64,000 nucleotides of DNA from an uncultured Opitutales bacterium (lineage in GTDB: Bacteria; Verrucomicrobiota; Verrucomicrobiia; Opitutales; UBA953): assembly GCA_934675585.1 (NCBI GenBank), contig CAKUQY010000007.1, positions 1 through 64,000 of the forward strand, in the 5' to 3' direction. Under the pieces are notes generated by a model. The model did no database searches, was not told where the DNA came from, and was given only the letters and a program-made list of their open reading frames with translations. The position numbers and the translations under genes are program-made. Shown here piece by piece: positions 53,866 to 61,869 of this stretch. Within the stretch, counting starts at the first letter, position 1, and each line of letters opens with the position of its first letter.

Positions 53866-55398
53866 ATGGCACTTACATCTTTTCAAAGTCATTTAATTGC
53901 GGACACTGGTATTAGTACGGGCGACGAGGGCAAAGGTCGTCTTATCCCCGAAGTTATTCGTGAATTGCAAGCAGAAACAGGCAAACGCGAAATTGTTTCG
54001 GTTGTAATGAAAGTTAATGGTGGCGCAAATTCGGGTCATACCGTTGGCGGTTTAAAATTGAATTTGTTGCCTGCTGGCGTGATTGAAAAAGATGTTCCTG
54101 TGCTCGCAATCGGCATGGGCGTGGTTGCCGATCCTCATAAATTTCATTGGGAAGCTAAACCGCTCGAAGCCAAAGATATTGCGATTTATTCGCGTTTGCG
54201 CATCGACGAACGTTGTATGCTGAGTGATGTTACACACCGTATTCTCGATTTGGCGTTTGAAGATTATCGTGTAAAAATTTTAAAACATTTGCCACGCGGC
54301 TCAACAGGACGCGGCATCACGCCAGCTTATTGTGATGAAGTTGGACAATGGCAAATTCTTTACGCAGATTTTCTTGGCGATAAAGAGACATTTTCTGAAA
54401 AAATGATTGCTCACATGGCTCGCGCCGAACGCGTAATTCAATATGTTTGCCAAACAAGCGCCGAGCAATGGGATGAATTTTTTGCAAAATTGACAGCCGC
54501 AGAATTGCGCGGGAACAAGCTCGCTATCGATGCCGGCATTTTCACAGAAGCCGATTTTGATTTTACAAAATTTAATGCGGGAGTGTTCAAGTTTAATCGC
54601 CAAGCGGTGATCGATGCTTATTGGGAAGCAGGGCAAGCGCTTCTTAAAAATATTTGCGATGTGCGCGAATTAGTACTCGGCGCATTGAAAAAAGGCGAAT
54701 ATATTGTGGGCGAGTTTGGACAAGCTTATTGGCTCGACAAACGCCATGGTTTTGCTCCAAATGTTACCGCATCGCACACGTTTACTCCAGAATTTTTCCA
54801 AAGCGCAGGCATCCCAACACAACTCGTTCACACAATGGGTTGTTGCAAAGCTTATGATACGAAAGTGGGAACGCACGTTTTCCTCACGCAAATGGACGAT
54901 GAACATCCGCTTTGCAAACGTTTGAAAAAATTGGAATTTGGCGTCGTGAGCGGCCGTCAACGCATGGTGGGTTGGTGCGATTGTGTTGAAAAAGCAGACG
55001 CATTGCGCTATGGCGGTTATCAAGATATTGTTATCAACAAGCTTGACGCGCTTTCACCCGCAGACGAATGGCAAGGTGGCGATTTGCAAGTTTGCGTCGC
55101 TTATCAAGACGGGAACGGCAAAATTTATAAACACGTTCCGCGCAACGATACTTTGCGCCAAACGCTCACGCCTGTTTACGAAAAATTACCTTGCTGGACA
55201 GAAGATATTTCAAACGTTCGCTCATTTAATGATTTGCCTGCAAATGCAAAGCGCTACATTGCTTTTGTGATGAAAACGATTTGTGAACTTGCAGACGCGC
55301 CGCAAATGCCAAATCTTCGCTACATCGGCGTTGGCCCCTTGCCGTCGCAAATTATAAAAGACGTTCCCGCAACGGAAGAATTGATTAAGCTCGCTTAA
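53866..55398 (+). CDS. purA: Adenylosuccinate synthetase (long form)
   Basis: GTP-dependent enzyme joining IMP and aspartate in AMP synthesis. STGDEGKGR near the N-terminus replaces the common [17 protein letters not shown] holds the catalytic His and the following LNLLPAGVI is standard. At 510 residues it is about 80 longer than the typical enzyme, with extra sequence in the middle (around residues 150-260). The transcript should begin only a few bases before the ATG. It ends in a strong terminator whose T run touches the next gene. Confidence 0.85.
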   Translation: MALTSFQSHLIADTGISTGDEGKGRLIPEVIRELQAETGKREIVSVVMKVNGGANSGHTVGGLKLNLLPAGVIEKDVPVLAIGMGVVADPHKFHWEAKPLEAKDIAIYSRLRIDERCMLSDVTHRILDLAFEDYRVKILKHLPRGSTGRGITPAYCDEVGQWQILYADFLGDKETFSEKMIAHMARAERVIQYVCQTSAEQWDEFFAKLTAAELRGNKLAIDAGIFTEADFDFTKFNAGVFKFNRQAVIDAYWEAGQALLKNICDVRELVLGALKKGEYIVGEFGQAYWLDKRHGFAPNVTASHTFTPEFFQSAGIPTQLVHTMGCCKAYDTKVGTHVFLTQMDDEHPLCKRLKKLEFGVVSGRQRMVGWCDCVEKADALRYGGYQDIVINKLDALSPADEWQGGDLQVCVAYQDGNGKIYKHVPRNDTLRQTLTPVYEKLPCWTEDISNVRSFNDLPANAKRYIAFVMKTICELADAPQMPNLRYIGVGPLPSQIIKDVPATEELIKLA

Positions 55399-55419
55399 TT
55401 TTTGTTTAATTTAATTGCT

Positions 55420-55450
55420 CCGCGAGGGCTTTATCTCTCGCGGTTTTTTT
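55420..55450 (+). terminator. Intrinsic terminator after purA
   Basis: CCGCGAGGG (55420-55428) pairs with 55435-55443, loop CTTTAT, then seven T. The T run ends at 55450 and the next start codon begins at 55451. This stem does not use the dispersed word. Confidence 0.88.
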
Positions 55451-56632
55451 ATGAAGACTTTTTTCGCATTTTTTGCATTGTTCCCGCTAATCGCTTTGGC
55501 AAATGACGGGAACGAACATTTTTACCAATCTCTCATCAATAGCGGGAACGCTGAAAAAAAGAGCGATTTAGATTTGGGTAATATTCCCGAATTAAAAATT
55601 ACGCAATCAGCAGAAAAAATTAATGACGTTCCCGCAGAAGTGCCCGTTCCCGCGGCTCCAAAAAAAGTTTATCCCGAGCCCAATCGCGCTTATATTTTTG
55701 AAGCCGAAATGCCCAATTTTTCGCAAACGACATACGCTCAAAAAGTGGAAGCGTTGATCGCGTCTTACGAAAAAACAATGGGGAAAAAACTCGTTCCCGC
55801 AACGACAAAAAAATGTGCGTTAAAAATCTACACCGCCTCAGGGCGAGGTTTGGAAACGCCAAAATATTTGGTGCGGGCAACGCGTGATGCGCTTATTAAA
55901 CGTGGTTTTGCCAAAGAAGATATTTATCTTGTCGATTTGCATGAAAAAACATTGCGACAAACGGGGTATTTACCGCCATTTCGACGCAAAAAAGGCGATT
56001 TCGTTTGGGAAGGTTCGCCCGTAATCGCGCTCGATACAGGAAAATTTTATGACGCGCGTTGGTTTTTTGAAAGCGCGTTGCCGTCAAAAGATTTTAAAGA
56101 TTTGCGCATCGCAAGCGAAGAAGAAATTGCAAACGAACGCAAAAGTTTTTATCCGATTCCGTTAATGTTTGGCGTTGATTTTTGGATTTCGTTGCCGATG
56201 GTTTGCGATAATGAGGCATTGGGCGTTTCTGGAGCACTCGCCAATATGACGCTTTGGAATATTAGCAACCATTCGCGCTTTGTCGATAATCCTGCAAACG
56301 CGACGAGTATGGTTTGTGCGGTGGCGACAACGCCAGAATTGCGCGAAAAATATGAATTTTCAATTTTGACGCTCGAAAAATATCAATTTATCGGCGGGAA
56401 CACTTTTAGCGAAAATTATTCACTTTCAGAAAAATCACTTTGGCTGTCGGCAAACCCAGTCGTGCTCGATTTTATTATGTGGCAACGCATGAATAAAGCG
56501 CGCCAAAATCGCGGATTCGATTTGATTTTGCCAGAGCCACCTGTTTTCTCACAAGCAAGCCGTGGAGAAAAATCGCTCGGCACTTGCGTTCCCGAAAATA
56601 TCAAACTTGTCAATGTTGATAGCGAAAAATGA
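55451..56632 (+). CDS. Exported DUF362-like protein
   Basis: A 393-residue protein with a signal peptide (1-17, ending ALA), a linker with VPA units, and a domain in which GRGLETPKYLVRATRDALIKRGF and RQTGYLPPFR, then PVIALDTGKFYDARWFF, resemble DUF362 proteins seen in the Verrucomicrobiota. No cysteine-rich ferredoxin part was found. Function unknown. The ATG directly follows the T tract of the purA terminator, and no ribosome site is visible, so its expression must rely on read-through or an unseen promoter inside the hairpin. Confidence 0.7.
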   Translation: MKTFFAFFALFPLIALANDGNEHFYQSLINSGNAEKKSDLDLGNIPELKITQSAEKINDVPAEVPVPAAPKKVYPEPNRAYIFEAEMPNFSQTTYAQKVEALIASYEKTMGKKLVPATTKKCALKIYTASGRGLETPKYLVRATRDALIKRGFAKEDIYLVDLHEKTLRQTGYLPPFRRKKGDFVWEGSPVIALDTGKFYDARWFFESALPSKDFKDLRIASEEEIANERKSFYPIPLMFGVDFWISLPMVCDNEALGVSGALANMTLWNISNHSRFVDNPANATSMVCAVATTPELREKYEFSILTLEKYQFIGGNTFSENYSLSEKSLWLSANPVVLDFIMWQRMNKARQNRGFDLILPEPPVFSQASRGEKSLGTCVPENIKLVNVDSEK

Positions 56633-56655
56633 TTCGCGGGAACGCTAATTTTTGC

Positions 56656-56684
56656 TTGCCTATCGCAATTGAAAATGATTTAAT
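56656..56684 (+). promoter_or_regulatory. Promoter of rpsB
   Basis: TTGCCT (56656-56661), 17-nt spacer, TTTAAT (56679-56684). The leader to the ATG is about 120 nt, A-rich, with GGAG at 56796-56799, ten bases before the start. Confidence 0.5.
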
Positions 56685-56809
56685 TGAACAAAACGAAACT
56701 TTTTGCAACCAGAAAATTGTTTCAAATCACAAAAAATAATTCAAAAATAAAAAATTATCCAATGTTTCGCGCAAAACTGGTAGGCGCAGAAATACGGAGC
56801 TTATTCATT

Positions 56810-57649
56810 ATGAATATCACACCAAAAGACCTCCTCGACGCAGGCGTACACATCGGTCACCAACTTCGCCGTTGGAACCCAAAATCACGCGAATTCGTGT
56901 TCAAACACGAAGGCAATGTTTCGATCATTGACCTCGAAAAAACCTACAATGCACTTGAAGCAGCAACAAAATTTATCGAAGAAATCGTTGCTTCAGGAAA
57001 AGACGTGTTGCTCGTTGCAACAAAACGTCAAGCGCAAGAGCTCGTTCGTGATGCCGCTGTACAAACAGGTATGCCATTTGCTGTCAATCGCTGGCTCGGT
57101 GGTTGTTTGACGAACTTTGAAACACTCAAAGGTTCGCTCGCAAAATATAATAAATACCTCAAACTCGAAGCAGAAGATTTCAAAGGCATTCCTAAGAAAG
57201 AAGCTGCAGTGATCAAGCGTCAAATGAAACGCATGCACCGTGGTTTTGAAGGTCTTCGCACATTTAACAAACTCCCTGGCGCAGTTTTCGTTGTTGATAT
57301 CAAGAACGAAGAAATCGCAGTGAACGAAGCAACACGCTTGCACATCCCAACGGTCGGTTTGGTTGACACCAATTCTGATCCTTCAAAAGTTTCTTATGCA
57401 ATTCCTGGCAATGACGACTCAGTTAAATCTGTTCGCCTCATCGTTTCGGTAATCAAAGACGCAATTGATGCAGGTATTGCACGCCGCCCAGCAGAAAAAC
57501 AATTTGTTGCTCCTAAAAAAGTAGTTGCAACGGTTGATGCTGGTGAAGCTGTTCAAGAAATCAAAGACGCAGAAGCTCCAGCGAAGAAAAAAACAATTCG
57601 CAAGCCAGTGCGTAAAACGACAAAAAAAGCTGCGCCAAAAGCAGAATAA
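56810..57649 (+). CDS. rpsB: 30S ribosomal protein S2
   Basis: Ribosomal protein of 279 residues that binds the head-body junction of the small subunit. LLDAGVHIGHQLRRWNPK, FAVNRWLGGCLTNF and PGAVFVVDIKNE are S2 signatures. A Lys/Ala-rich C-terminal extension of about 40 residues follows the core. The ATG at 56810 gives the usual N-terminus; earlier in-frame starts were rejected. There is no dispersed-word core. tsf follows 30 nt later, the standard pairing. Confidence 0.96.
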   Translation: MNITPKDLLDAGVHIGHQLRRWNPKSREFVFKHEGNVSIIDLEKTYNALEAATKFIEEIVASGKDVLLVATKRQAQELVRDAAVQTGMPFAVNRWLGGCLTNFETLKGSLAKYNKYLKLEAEDFKGIPKKEAAVIKRQMKRMHRGFEGLRTFNKLPGAVFVVDIKNEEIAVNEATRLHIPTVGLVDTNSDPSKVSYAIPGNDDSVKSVRLIVSVIKDAIDAGIARRPAEKQFVAPKKVVATVDAGEAVQEIKDAEAPAKKKTIRKPVRKTTKKAAPKAE

Positions 57650-57679
57650 TCAATACTTAACTTCATTTAAAGAACCATT

Positions 57680-58270
57680 ATGGCAAATATTACAGCACAA
57701 GTAGTTAATGACCTCCGCTCTCGCACGGGCGCTGGCTTGATGGACTGCAAACGTGCGCTCGTTGAAGCAAACGGCGACATGGATGCAGCAGCAGAAATCC
57801 TTCGCAAGAAGGGCGTTGCAACCCGTGATAAAAAATCGGGCCGCGCAGCAAAAGAAGGTCTTGTCTCTTCTTACATTCACAGCAATGGCAAAGTTGGCGT
57901 GTTGATCGAAATCAACTGCGAATCAGACTTCGTTGCTAAGAACGATCTCTTTAAAGATTTCGCTCACAAAATCTGTATGCACATCGCAGCGGCTGCTCCA
58001 CGTTTTCTTACCAGTGCAGAAGTTCCTGCAGAGGAAGTTGAAAAAGAAGCAGAAATCGTTAAAGCACAATGCGTTGGCAAACCAGAACAAGCGATTGCTA
58101 AAATCGTTGAAGGCAAACTCAAAAAATTCTATTCAGAAGTTTGCTTGCTCGATCAACCATTCGTGATGGACGATAGCAAAACAATCAACGATCTCATTAC
58201 AGAACAAATTACAAAGACAGGCGAAAACATCGTCATCAAGCGCTTTGTACGTTATGTAGTTGGCGAATAA
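57680..58270 (+). CDS. tsf: Translation elongation factor Ts (short form)
   Basis: Guanine-nucleotide exchange factor for EF-Tu, 196 residues. VNDLRSRTGAGLMDCKRAL is the EF-Tu contact region and INCESDFVAKND the second signature. The protein is shorter than the 280-residue E. coli form and lacks one of the two subdomain repeats, as in many bacteria. No dispersed-word core. Ends in a word-based terminator. Confidence 0.95.
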   Translation: MANITAQVVNDLRSRTGAGLMDCKRALVEANGDMDAAAEILRKKGVATRDKKSGRAAKEGLVSSYIHSNGKVGVLIEINCESDFVAKNDLFKDFAHKICMHIAAAAPRFLTSAEVPAEEVEKEAEIVKAQCVGKPEQAIAKIVEGKLKKFYSEVCLLDQPFVMDDSKTINDLITEQITKTGENIVIKRFVRYVVGE

Positions 58271-58289
58271 TTGTTTGCACATCAGTGAA

Positions 58290-58329
58290 AAAATGCGTTC
58301 CCGTGGATAATTTTGCGGGAACGCGTTTT
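58290..58329 (+). terminator. Intrinsic terminator after tsf, an inverted pair of the dispersed word
   Basis: GCGTTCCCGTG (58295-58305) pairs with 58314-58324; flanking A and T bases extend the stem, and TTTT follows. Confidence 0.85.
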
Positions 58330-58357
58330 GCAAAATAAAACTCAAAGTTATTTTAAG

Positions 58358-59149
58358 ATGAAATTACCTAATCTTTCAAAAGTAAATATTGTTTGCGTTC
58401 TTGTAACCTGTCTTTCGTTGGCAGCTGTTGTTTATGTTTATACCATTGCTGATGGTTTGAAACAAGAATTGGCAAATTTGAGAACAATTAATGCCGAATT
58501 GCGCGACCAAACGAGCGAAGTTCCCGCGTTGTATAATGAAGTTTCAAAACTCAAAAATGCAAACGCCGAAAAAGATACAGCATTGAACGAATTGGCGGTA
58601 AAAAATGAGCTTTTGACTAAAAAACTCGACAACAGCAACAAAGAGTTGGCAGCATCAAAAGACGCGGCAGACAAAAATAAAAAAGCAGGCGACAACGCAA
58701 ATAAAGAAGTCGCTACGCTCAAAACAAAAGTCGCCGATTTGCAACAACAACTCAACGCAGAAAAAGAACGTTCAGAATCGTTTAACGGCGAATTAGTTGA
58801 ATTGCGTAATAGCCAAGAAACAATTGTTGCCGAATCAAAAGCAAGCGAAGCGAATAGCCAAATTGAAGACCGCGATGCAAAAATCGCAGACTTGAATAAA
58901 CAATTAGACGCCGCGCAATTGTCAAATCTTTCTCAATTTGAAGATTTTCAAAAAGAAAAAGCAAATTTGCAAGCCGAGATTCAAAAACTTAAACAACAAA
59001 TCGCAAAAGCAAACGCAAATCCACGCGAAAAAAATCTTGAAAATCATATCAAAAGATTGCAAAACAAAATCGCCGATTTGCAAAAACGTTGCAACGATCT
59101 AGACCAACAAAATCGAGACTTGCGCCACCGCTTTGTGCGACCCTTATGA
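58358..59149 (+). CDS. Membrane-anchored coiled-coil protein
   Basis: A 263-residue protein: one membrane segment at about residues 9-29 (VNIVCVLVTCLSLAAVVYVY) and then almost unbroken coiled coil rich in Leu, Lys, Glu, Asn and Gln, with three or more long heptad blocks. No catalytic domain. A short basic end (RHRFVRPL) closes it. Cell-envelope or division-linked coiled-coil proteins look like this; the role cannot be told. Its stop overlaps the next ATG (ATGA). Confidence 0.75.
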   Translation: MKLPNLSKVNIVCVLVTCLSLAAVVYVYTIADGLKQELANLRTINAELRDQTSEVPALYNEVSKLKNANAEKDTALNELAVKNELLTKKLDNSNKELAASKDAADKNKKAGDNANKEVATLKTKVADLQQQLNAEKERSESFNGELVELRNSQETIVAESKASEANSQIEDRDAKIADLNKQLDAAQLSNLSQFEDFQKEKANLQAEIQKLKQQIAKANANPREKNLENHIKRLQNKIADLQKRCNDLDQQNRDLRHRFVRPL

Positions 59150-59790
59150 AAATCGATTTTCACGCACATTTGCCTGAAAAACACGTTCCCGCTGAAACCT
59201 TGTTCGCAAGCGTTCCCGCGGGAACGCAAATTTTTGTTTGCGCAACAAGCGCCAACGATTGCGAATATTTGCGGGAATTGCAGGCATTCGCGCGGGAACG
59301 CGGAATCGCGTTGGAAGTCGCATTCGGGCTGCATCCATGGTTTGTAAAAAAAGATTTTCACAGCGAAATCGCAAAAATTGAACGCGCGTTAATTGCCGTT
59401 CCCGACGCACAAGTCGGCGAAATCGGGCTCGATAAATGCAAGCCCAATTTCGAATTTCAATTGCAAGCATTTGAAGAACAATTGCGACTTGCGGGAGCGC
59501 ATAACCGGCGGGCGACAATTCATTGCGTGCGCGCGTGGAACGAACTTTTTGAAATTTTAAAAAAGCCCGAATTCCAAACGGTCGATTTGCATTTTCATCG
59601 TTTTTCGGGAACGCCAGAAATCGCCCAGCAATTATTAAAACGCCGCGGGAACGTGATTTTTTCGTTCCTTGAAAAAGATTTAAATACGCCTTCCGAAAAA
59701 TTGAAAAAAATATTAGCCGTCGTTCCCGCCAATTGTGTTTTCCCAGAAAGCGACGCGCCGATACTGTCTAATCCCAATTTTTGTTTGTGA
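59146..59790 (+). CDS. TatD-like metal-dependent hydrolase (short)
   Basis: A 214-residue protein with DFHAHLP (metal His pair), GLHPW, EIGLDK (Glu), two later histidines in TIHCVRAW and LHFHRF and a final ESDAP aspartate, the TatD order of metal ligands. It is about 50 residues shorter than typical TatD. The motif SVPAGTQ near the N-terminus is spelled by a perfect 18-bp palindrome of the dispersed word (59210-59227). Confidence 0.8.
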   Translation: MKIDFHAHLPEKHVPAETLFASVPAGTQIFVCATSANDCEYLRELQAFARERGIALEVAFGLHPWFVKKDFHSEIAKIERALIAVPDAQVGEIGLDKCKPNFEFQLQAFEEQLRLAGAHNRRATIHCVRAWNELFEILKKPEFQTVDLHFHRFSGTPEIAQQLLKRRGNVIFSFLEKDLNTPSEKLKKILAVVPANCVFPESDAPILSNPNFCL

Positions 59791-59884
59791 TTAGGATTTA
59801 TGCGGGATAAAAGGGGAAAATGAGTTGTTTTGGGGCGATTTCGGGAGGTTTTTCGGGCGGCCACTGATGAATTTGAGGGATTTT

Positions 59885-60262
59885 TCATAAAAGAGCGCAC
59901 GTAAATTTCGCAAAAAAAGAAAAAGTTTTTGAATTTATTTGAGGAAAATTATCTTTTATCAATTTCGTTATTTTTGAGAGTTCTCGACTTGGGCGGGAAC
60001 GAAAATTCTTCACAAAATAATGCGCCAAAATCGGTCCCGTAAGCGCCATTTGGCCGAGTTTGAAACGAACGCTTCCGTGAATATTTTTGCCATTTTTAAT
60101 GAGAATTGTTTTTGCGGGAACGCCTTCTCGCAAGTTTTGTGCAATTGTTTTGGCGTTCCCGAAAATGTAGCGTTCGTGACGTTGGCGAACGACGGCAAAA
60201 TGGCCATTTGACTGCAAAAAGCCGATTGTGTTTTCGTCATCGTTCCCGCGCTCAAGCGCCAA
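59885..60262 (-). CDS. Doubtful 125-codon frame
   Basis: Open frame from a TTG codon with a plausible central part (NGHFAVVRQRHERYIFGNAKT, then LREGVPAKTILIKNG), no ATG, no recognised family and overlapping frames on both strands of similar length. It contains copies of the dispersed word. May be a decayed gene. The surrounding gap 59791-60617 holds nothing else clear except the leader of the RRM gene. Confidence 0.2.
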   Translation of the reverse strand: MALERGNDDENTIGFLQSNGHFAVVRQRHERYIFGNAKTIAQNLREGVPAKTILIKNGKNIHGSVRFKLGQMALTGPILAHYFVKNFRSRPSRELSKITKLIKDNFPQINSKTFSFFAKFTCALL

Positions 60263-60517
60263 AATGCCGTTCCCGCGAAATTGGGATAAGTTATCTCAAT
60301 TTTTTTGTTCCCGCCAAAATTTCTTCAAAAAAAAGTCTTTGCTTTAATTTTCCTCTCAAAAAAAAATATTTTTTCGCTCTAAAACTAAGCTTTTAAGCCA
60401 CTTTTTCTATTTCCGTCTTCAAAACGATGCCTAAAAAATTGGGATTAGTCTGGCCGATATTTAAAGATTGCTAATTGGCGTTATTTTTGAGAAAATAGAT
60501 GAAATCGTTAATTCAAA

Positions 60518-60579
60518 CGATAGGCGAGACCAAATTGGAAAACGGCTAAAGTGGCTGTTTTGAAACTCGATAGGCGAGA
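60518..60579 (+). promoter_or_regulatory. Hairpin flanked by CGATAGGCGAGA repeats in the RRM gene leader
   Basis: CGATAGGCGAGA occurs at 60518-60529 and again at 60568-60579. Between them AAAACGGCT (60539-60547) pairs with GGCTGTTTT (60553-60561), nine pairs with two G-U. It ends about 40 nt before the start codon at 60618. Confidence 0.55.
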
Positions 60580-60617
60580 ACCTGTGCGGTCTTGTTATTT
60601 AGATAGATAGTTCATCA

Positions 60618-61118
60618 ATGGATAATAAGTTATTCGTCGGCAATCTCTCATGGGAGACTACAAGCGACGATTTGAAAAATCACTTCGGTCAATTCGGCAC
60701 AGTTGAATCGGCAGAAGTTATGGTTGATAAGTTTAACGGACGTTCCCGCGGCTTTGGTTTTGTGGTAATGTCATCAGTAGAAGAAGCTAATGAAGCTGCA
60801 AATCGCACTAATGGTGTTGATTTTATGGGACGCGCGCTCGTGGTAAACGTGGCACGCCCACGCACAGAAGAGCCACCACAACGCCGTCGTGGCGGTTATG
60901 GTCGCCCACGCTTTGGTGGCGATTTTGGCGGCAATCGTGATTTTGCTACACAAGATGGCGGCTACGGTGAAGACAATCGTGGTTTTGGCGGACGCTCGCG
61001 TTTCGGCGGTTTTCGTCGTCGTGATGGCGGATTCAATTCACGTGGCGGACACGGTTTCGGAGGTCACCGCGAAGGTGGATTTCGCCCACGCTTTTCACGT
61101 GGTGGCAACGAAAATTAA
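60618..61118 (+). CDS. RRM RNA-binding protein with Gly/Arg-rich tail
   Basis: A 166-residue protein: one RNA recognition motif (residues 3-79) with RNP2 LFVGNL and RNP1 RGFGFVVM, followed by a Gly/Arg/Phe-rich tail (GGYGRPRF, GGRSRFGGFRRR). This is the layout of cyanobacterial cold-induced Rbp proteins, which also occur in other bacteria. It probably binds mRNA and may control its own leader. The tail is purposely low-complexity and mostly not built from the dispersed word. A terminator closes the gene. Confidence 0.92.
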   Translation: MDNKLFVGNLSWETTSDDLKNHFGQFGTVESAEVMVDKFNGRSRGFGFVVMSSVEEANEAANRTNGVDFMGRALVVNVARPRTEEPPQRRRGGYGRPRFGGDFGGNRDFATQDGGYGEDNRGFGGRSRFGGFRRRDGGFNSRGGHGFGGHREGGFRPRFSRGGNEN

Positions 61119-61140
61119 ATCGATTTTTAAATAAAAATCA

Positions 61141-61172
61141 AAAGAGCTTTGCGGGAGCGCAGAGCTCTTTTT
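61141..61172 (+). terminator. Intrinsic terminator after the RRM gene
   Basis: AAAGAGCTTTGCG (61141-61153) pairs with 61158-61170, one G-U, GGAG tetraloop, then T run. Confidence 0.92.
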
Positions 61173-61236
61173 GTTTTACGGGAACGCGGGAATTTTTCTC
61201 ACGCAGATCTCGCGGATTGCGCAGATTTTTTTGGGA

Positions 61237-61263
61237 GGAGCGGCATCTTGCCGCTCCATTTTT
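61237..61263 (+). terminator. Second hairpin, GGAGCGGCA-TCT-TGCCGCTCC
   Basis: Nine-base-pair perfect stem (61237-61245 with 61249-61257) followed by ATTTTTG. Part of the 61119-61869 gap, which otherwise holds repeats and a promoter. Confidence 0.65.
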
Positions 61264-61335
61264 GTTATTTTTTCTCGCAAACTCCAAGCGCTGAAAGCGC
61301 GACAGAATACGGGAAACTTCGCGGGAACGCGGGAA

Positions 61336-61518
61336 TGAAAAACCGTAGGTTTATTAGGAATCAATAGGATTTTTGAGTTGTGCCGAAGGCACTAAAATCG
61401 CTTGCGATGGCTAACCCCCACAAAAGCGAGCGAACGCGAGCGTGTGGGGGTAGATCAAAAATAAAATCAGTCCCGAAGGGAGTGAACTAAAAAAGCTGAG
61501 AGTTTGCGGGAACGCAAA
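61336..61518 (+). repeat. Structured intergenic element, copy B
   Basis: Shares CCGTAGG, GTGCCGAAGGCAC, CGCTTGCGATGGCTAA, the CCCCCACA/TGTGGGGG arms and CCCGAAGGGAGTG with copy A (43391-43636), but has only GCGAGCGAACGCGAGCG between the arms. It ends in a dispersed-word copy. Confidence 0.85.
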
Positions 61519-61523
61519 TTTTC

Positions 61524-61563
61524 CATCTAAGGCAACTATGGGAAAATTAAAGGAAACTAAGAA
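61524..61563 (+). repeat. Intergenic repeat CTAAGGCAACTATGGG
   Basis: Second copy of 43181-43221, in the same orientation. Confidence 0.8.
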
Positions 61564-61596
61564 TTTTTGTTGGTGGGCGCGGGAACGGAAAATTTC

Positions 61597-61654
61597 TCAC
61601 ACGAAGACACAAAGGCACGAAGATTTTTTGGGTGCGTTGCTAAGGCAACGCAGA
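61597..61654 (-). repeat. Inverted copy of the 33099-33160 repeat
   Basis: GCGTTGC-TAAG-GCAACGC hairpin and ACACGAAGACACAAAGGCACG, matching the earlier copy on the other strand. Confidence 0.85.
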
Positions 61655-61774
61655 CGTGCAGAAACGGGAACGAAAAAAGAATTTAAGAGCACCTGCTCGC
61701 GTTCGCTCGCTAAAGAAAACAAAGAGGTTTTTTGCTTTTTGAATTGAGAAAATAAAAAAATTTAAATTTTATGC

Positions 61775-61803
61775 TTGCGTTTTTTTTTTTTTGAATTTAG
61801 AAT
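61775..61803 (+). promoter_or_regulatory. Poly-T promoter of the second PEP-CTERM gene
   Basis: TTGCGT (61775-61780), 17-nt spacer made mostly of a run of thirteen T, TAGAAT (61798-61803). Leader to the ATG about 60 nt. Confidence 0.6.
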
Positions 61804-61869
61804 ATTTCAAGTTTGAAAGATGGTCTTCAAACGAAATCTTAAATCTTAAACAAAAAAATTATAAAATAT

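Noticed and set aside
61538-61747. A 69-codon frame across the intergenic repeats
   Set aside because: It runs through the repeat copies and has no start signal or protein-like composition.
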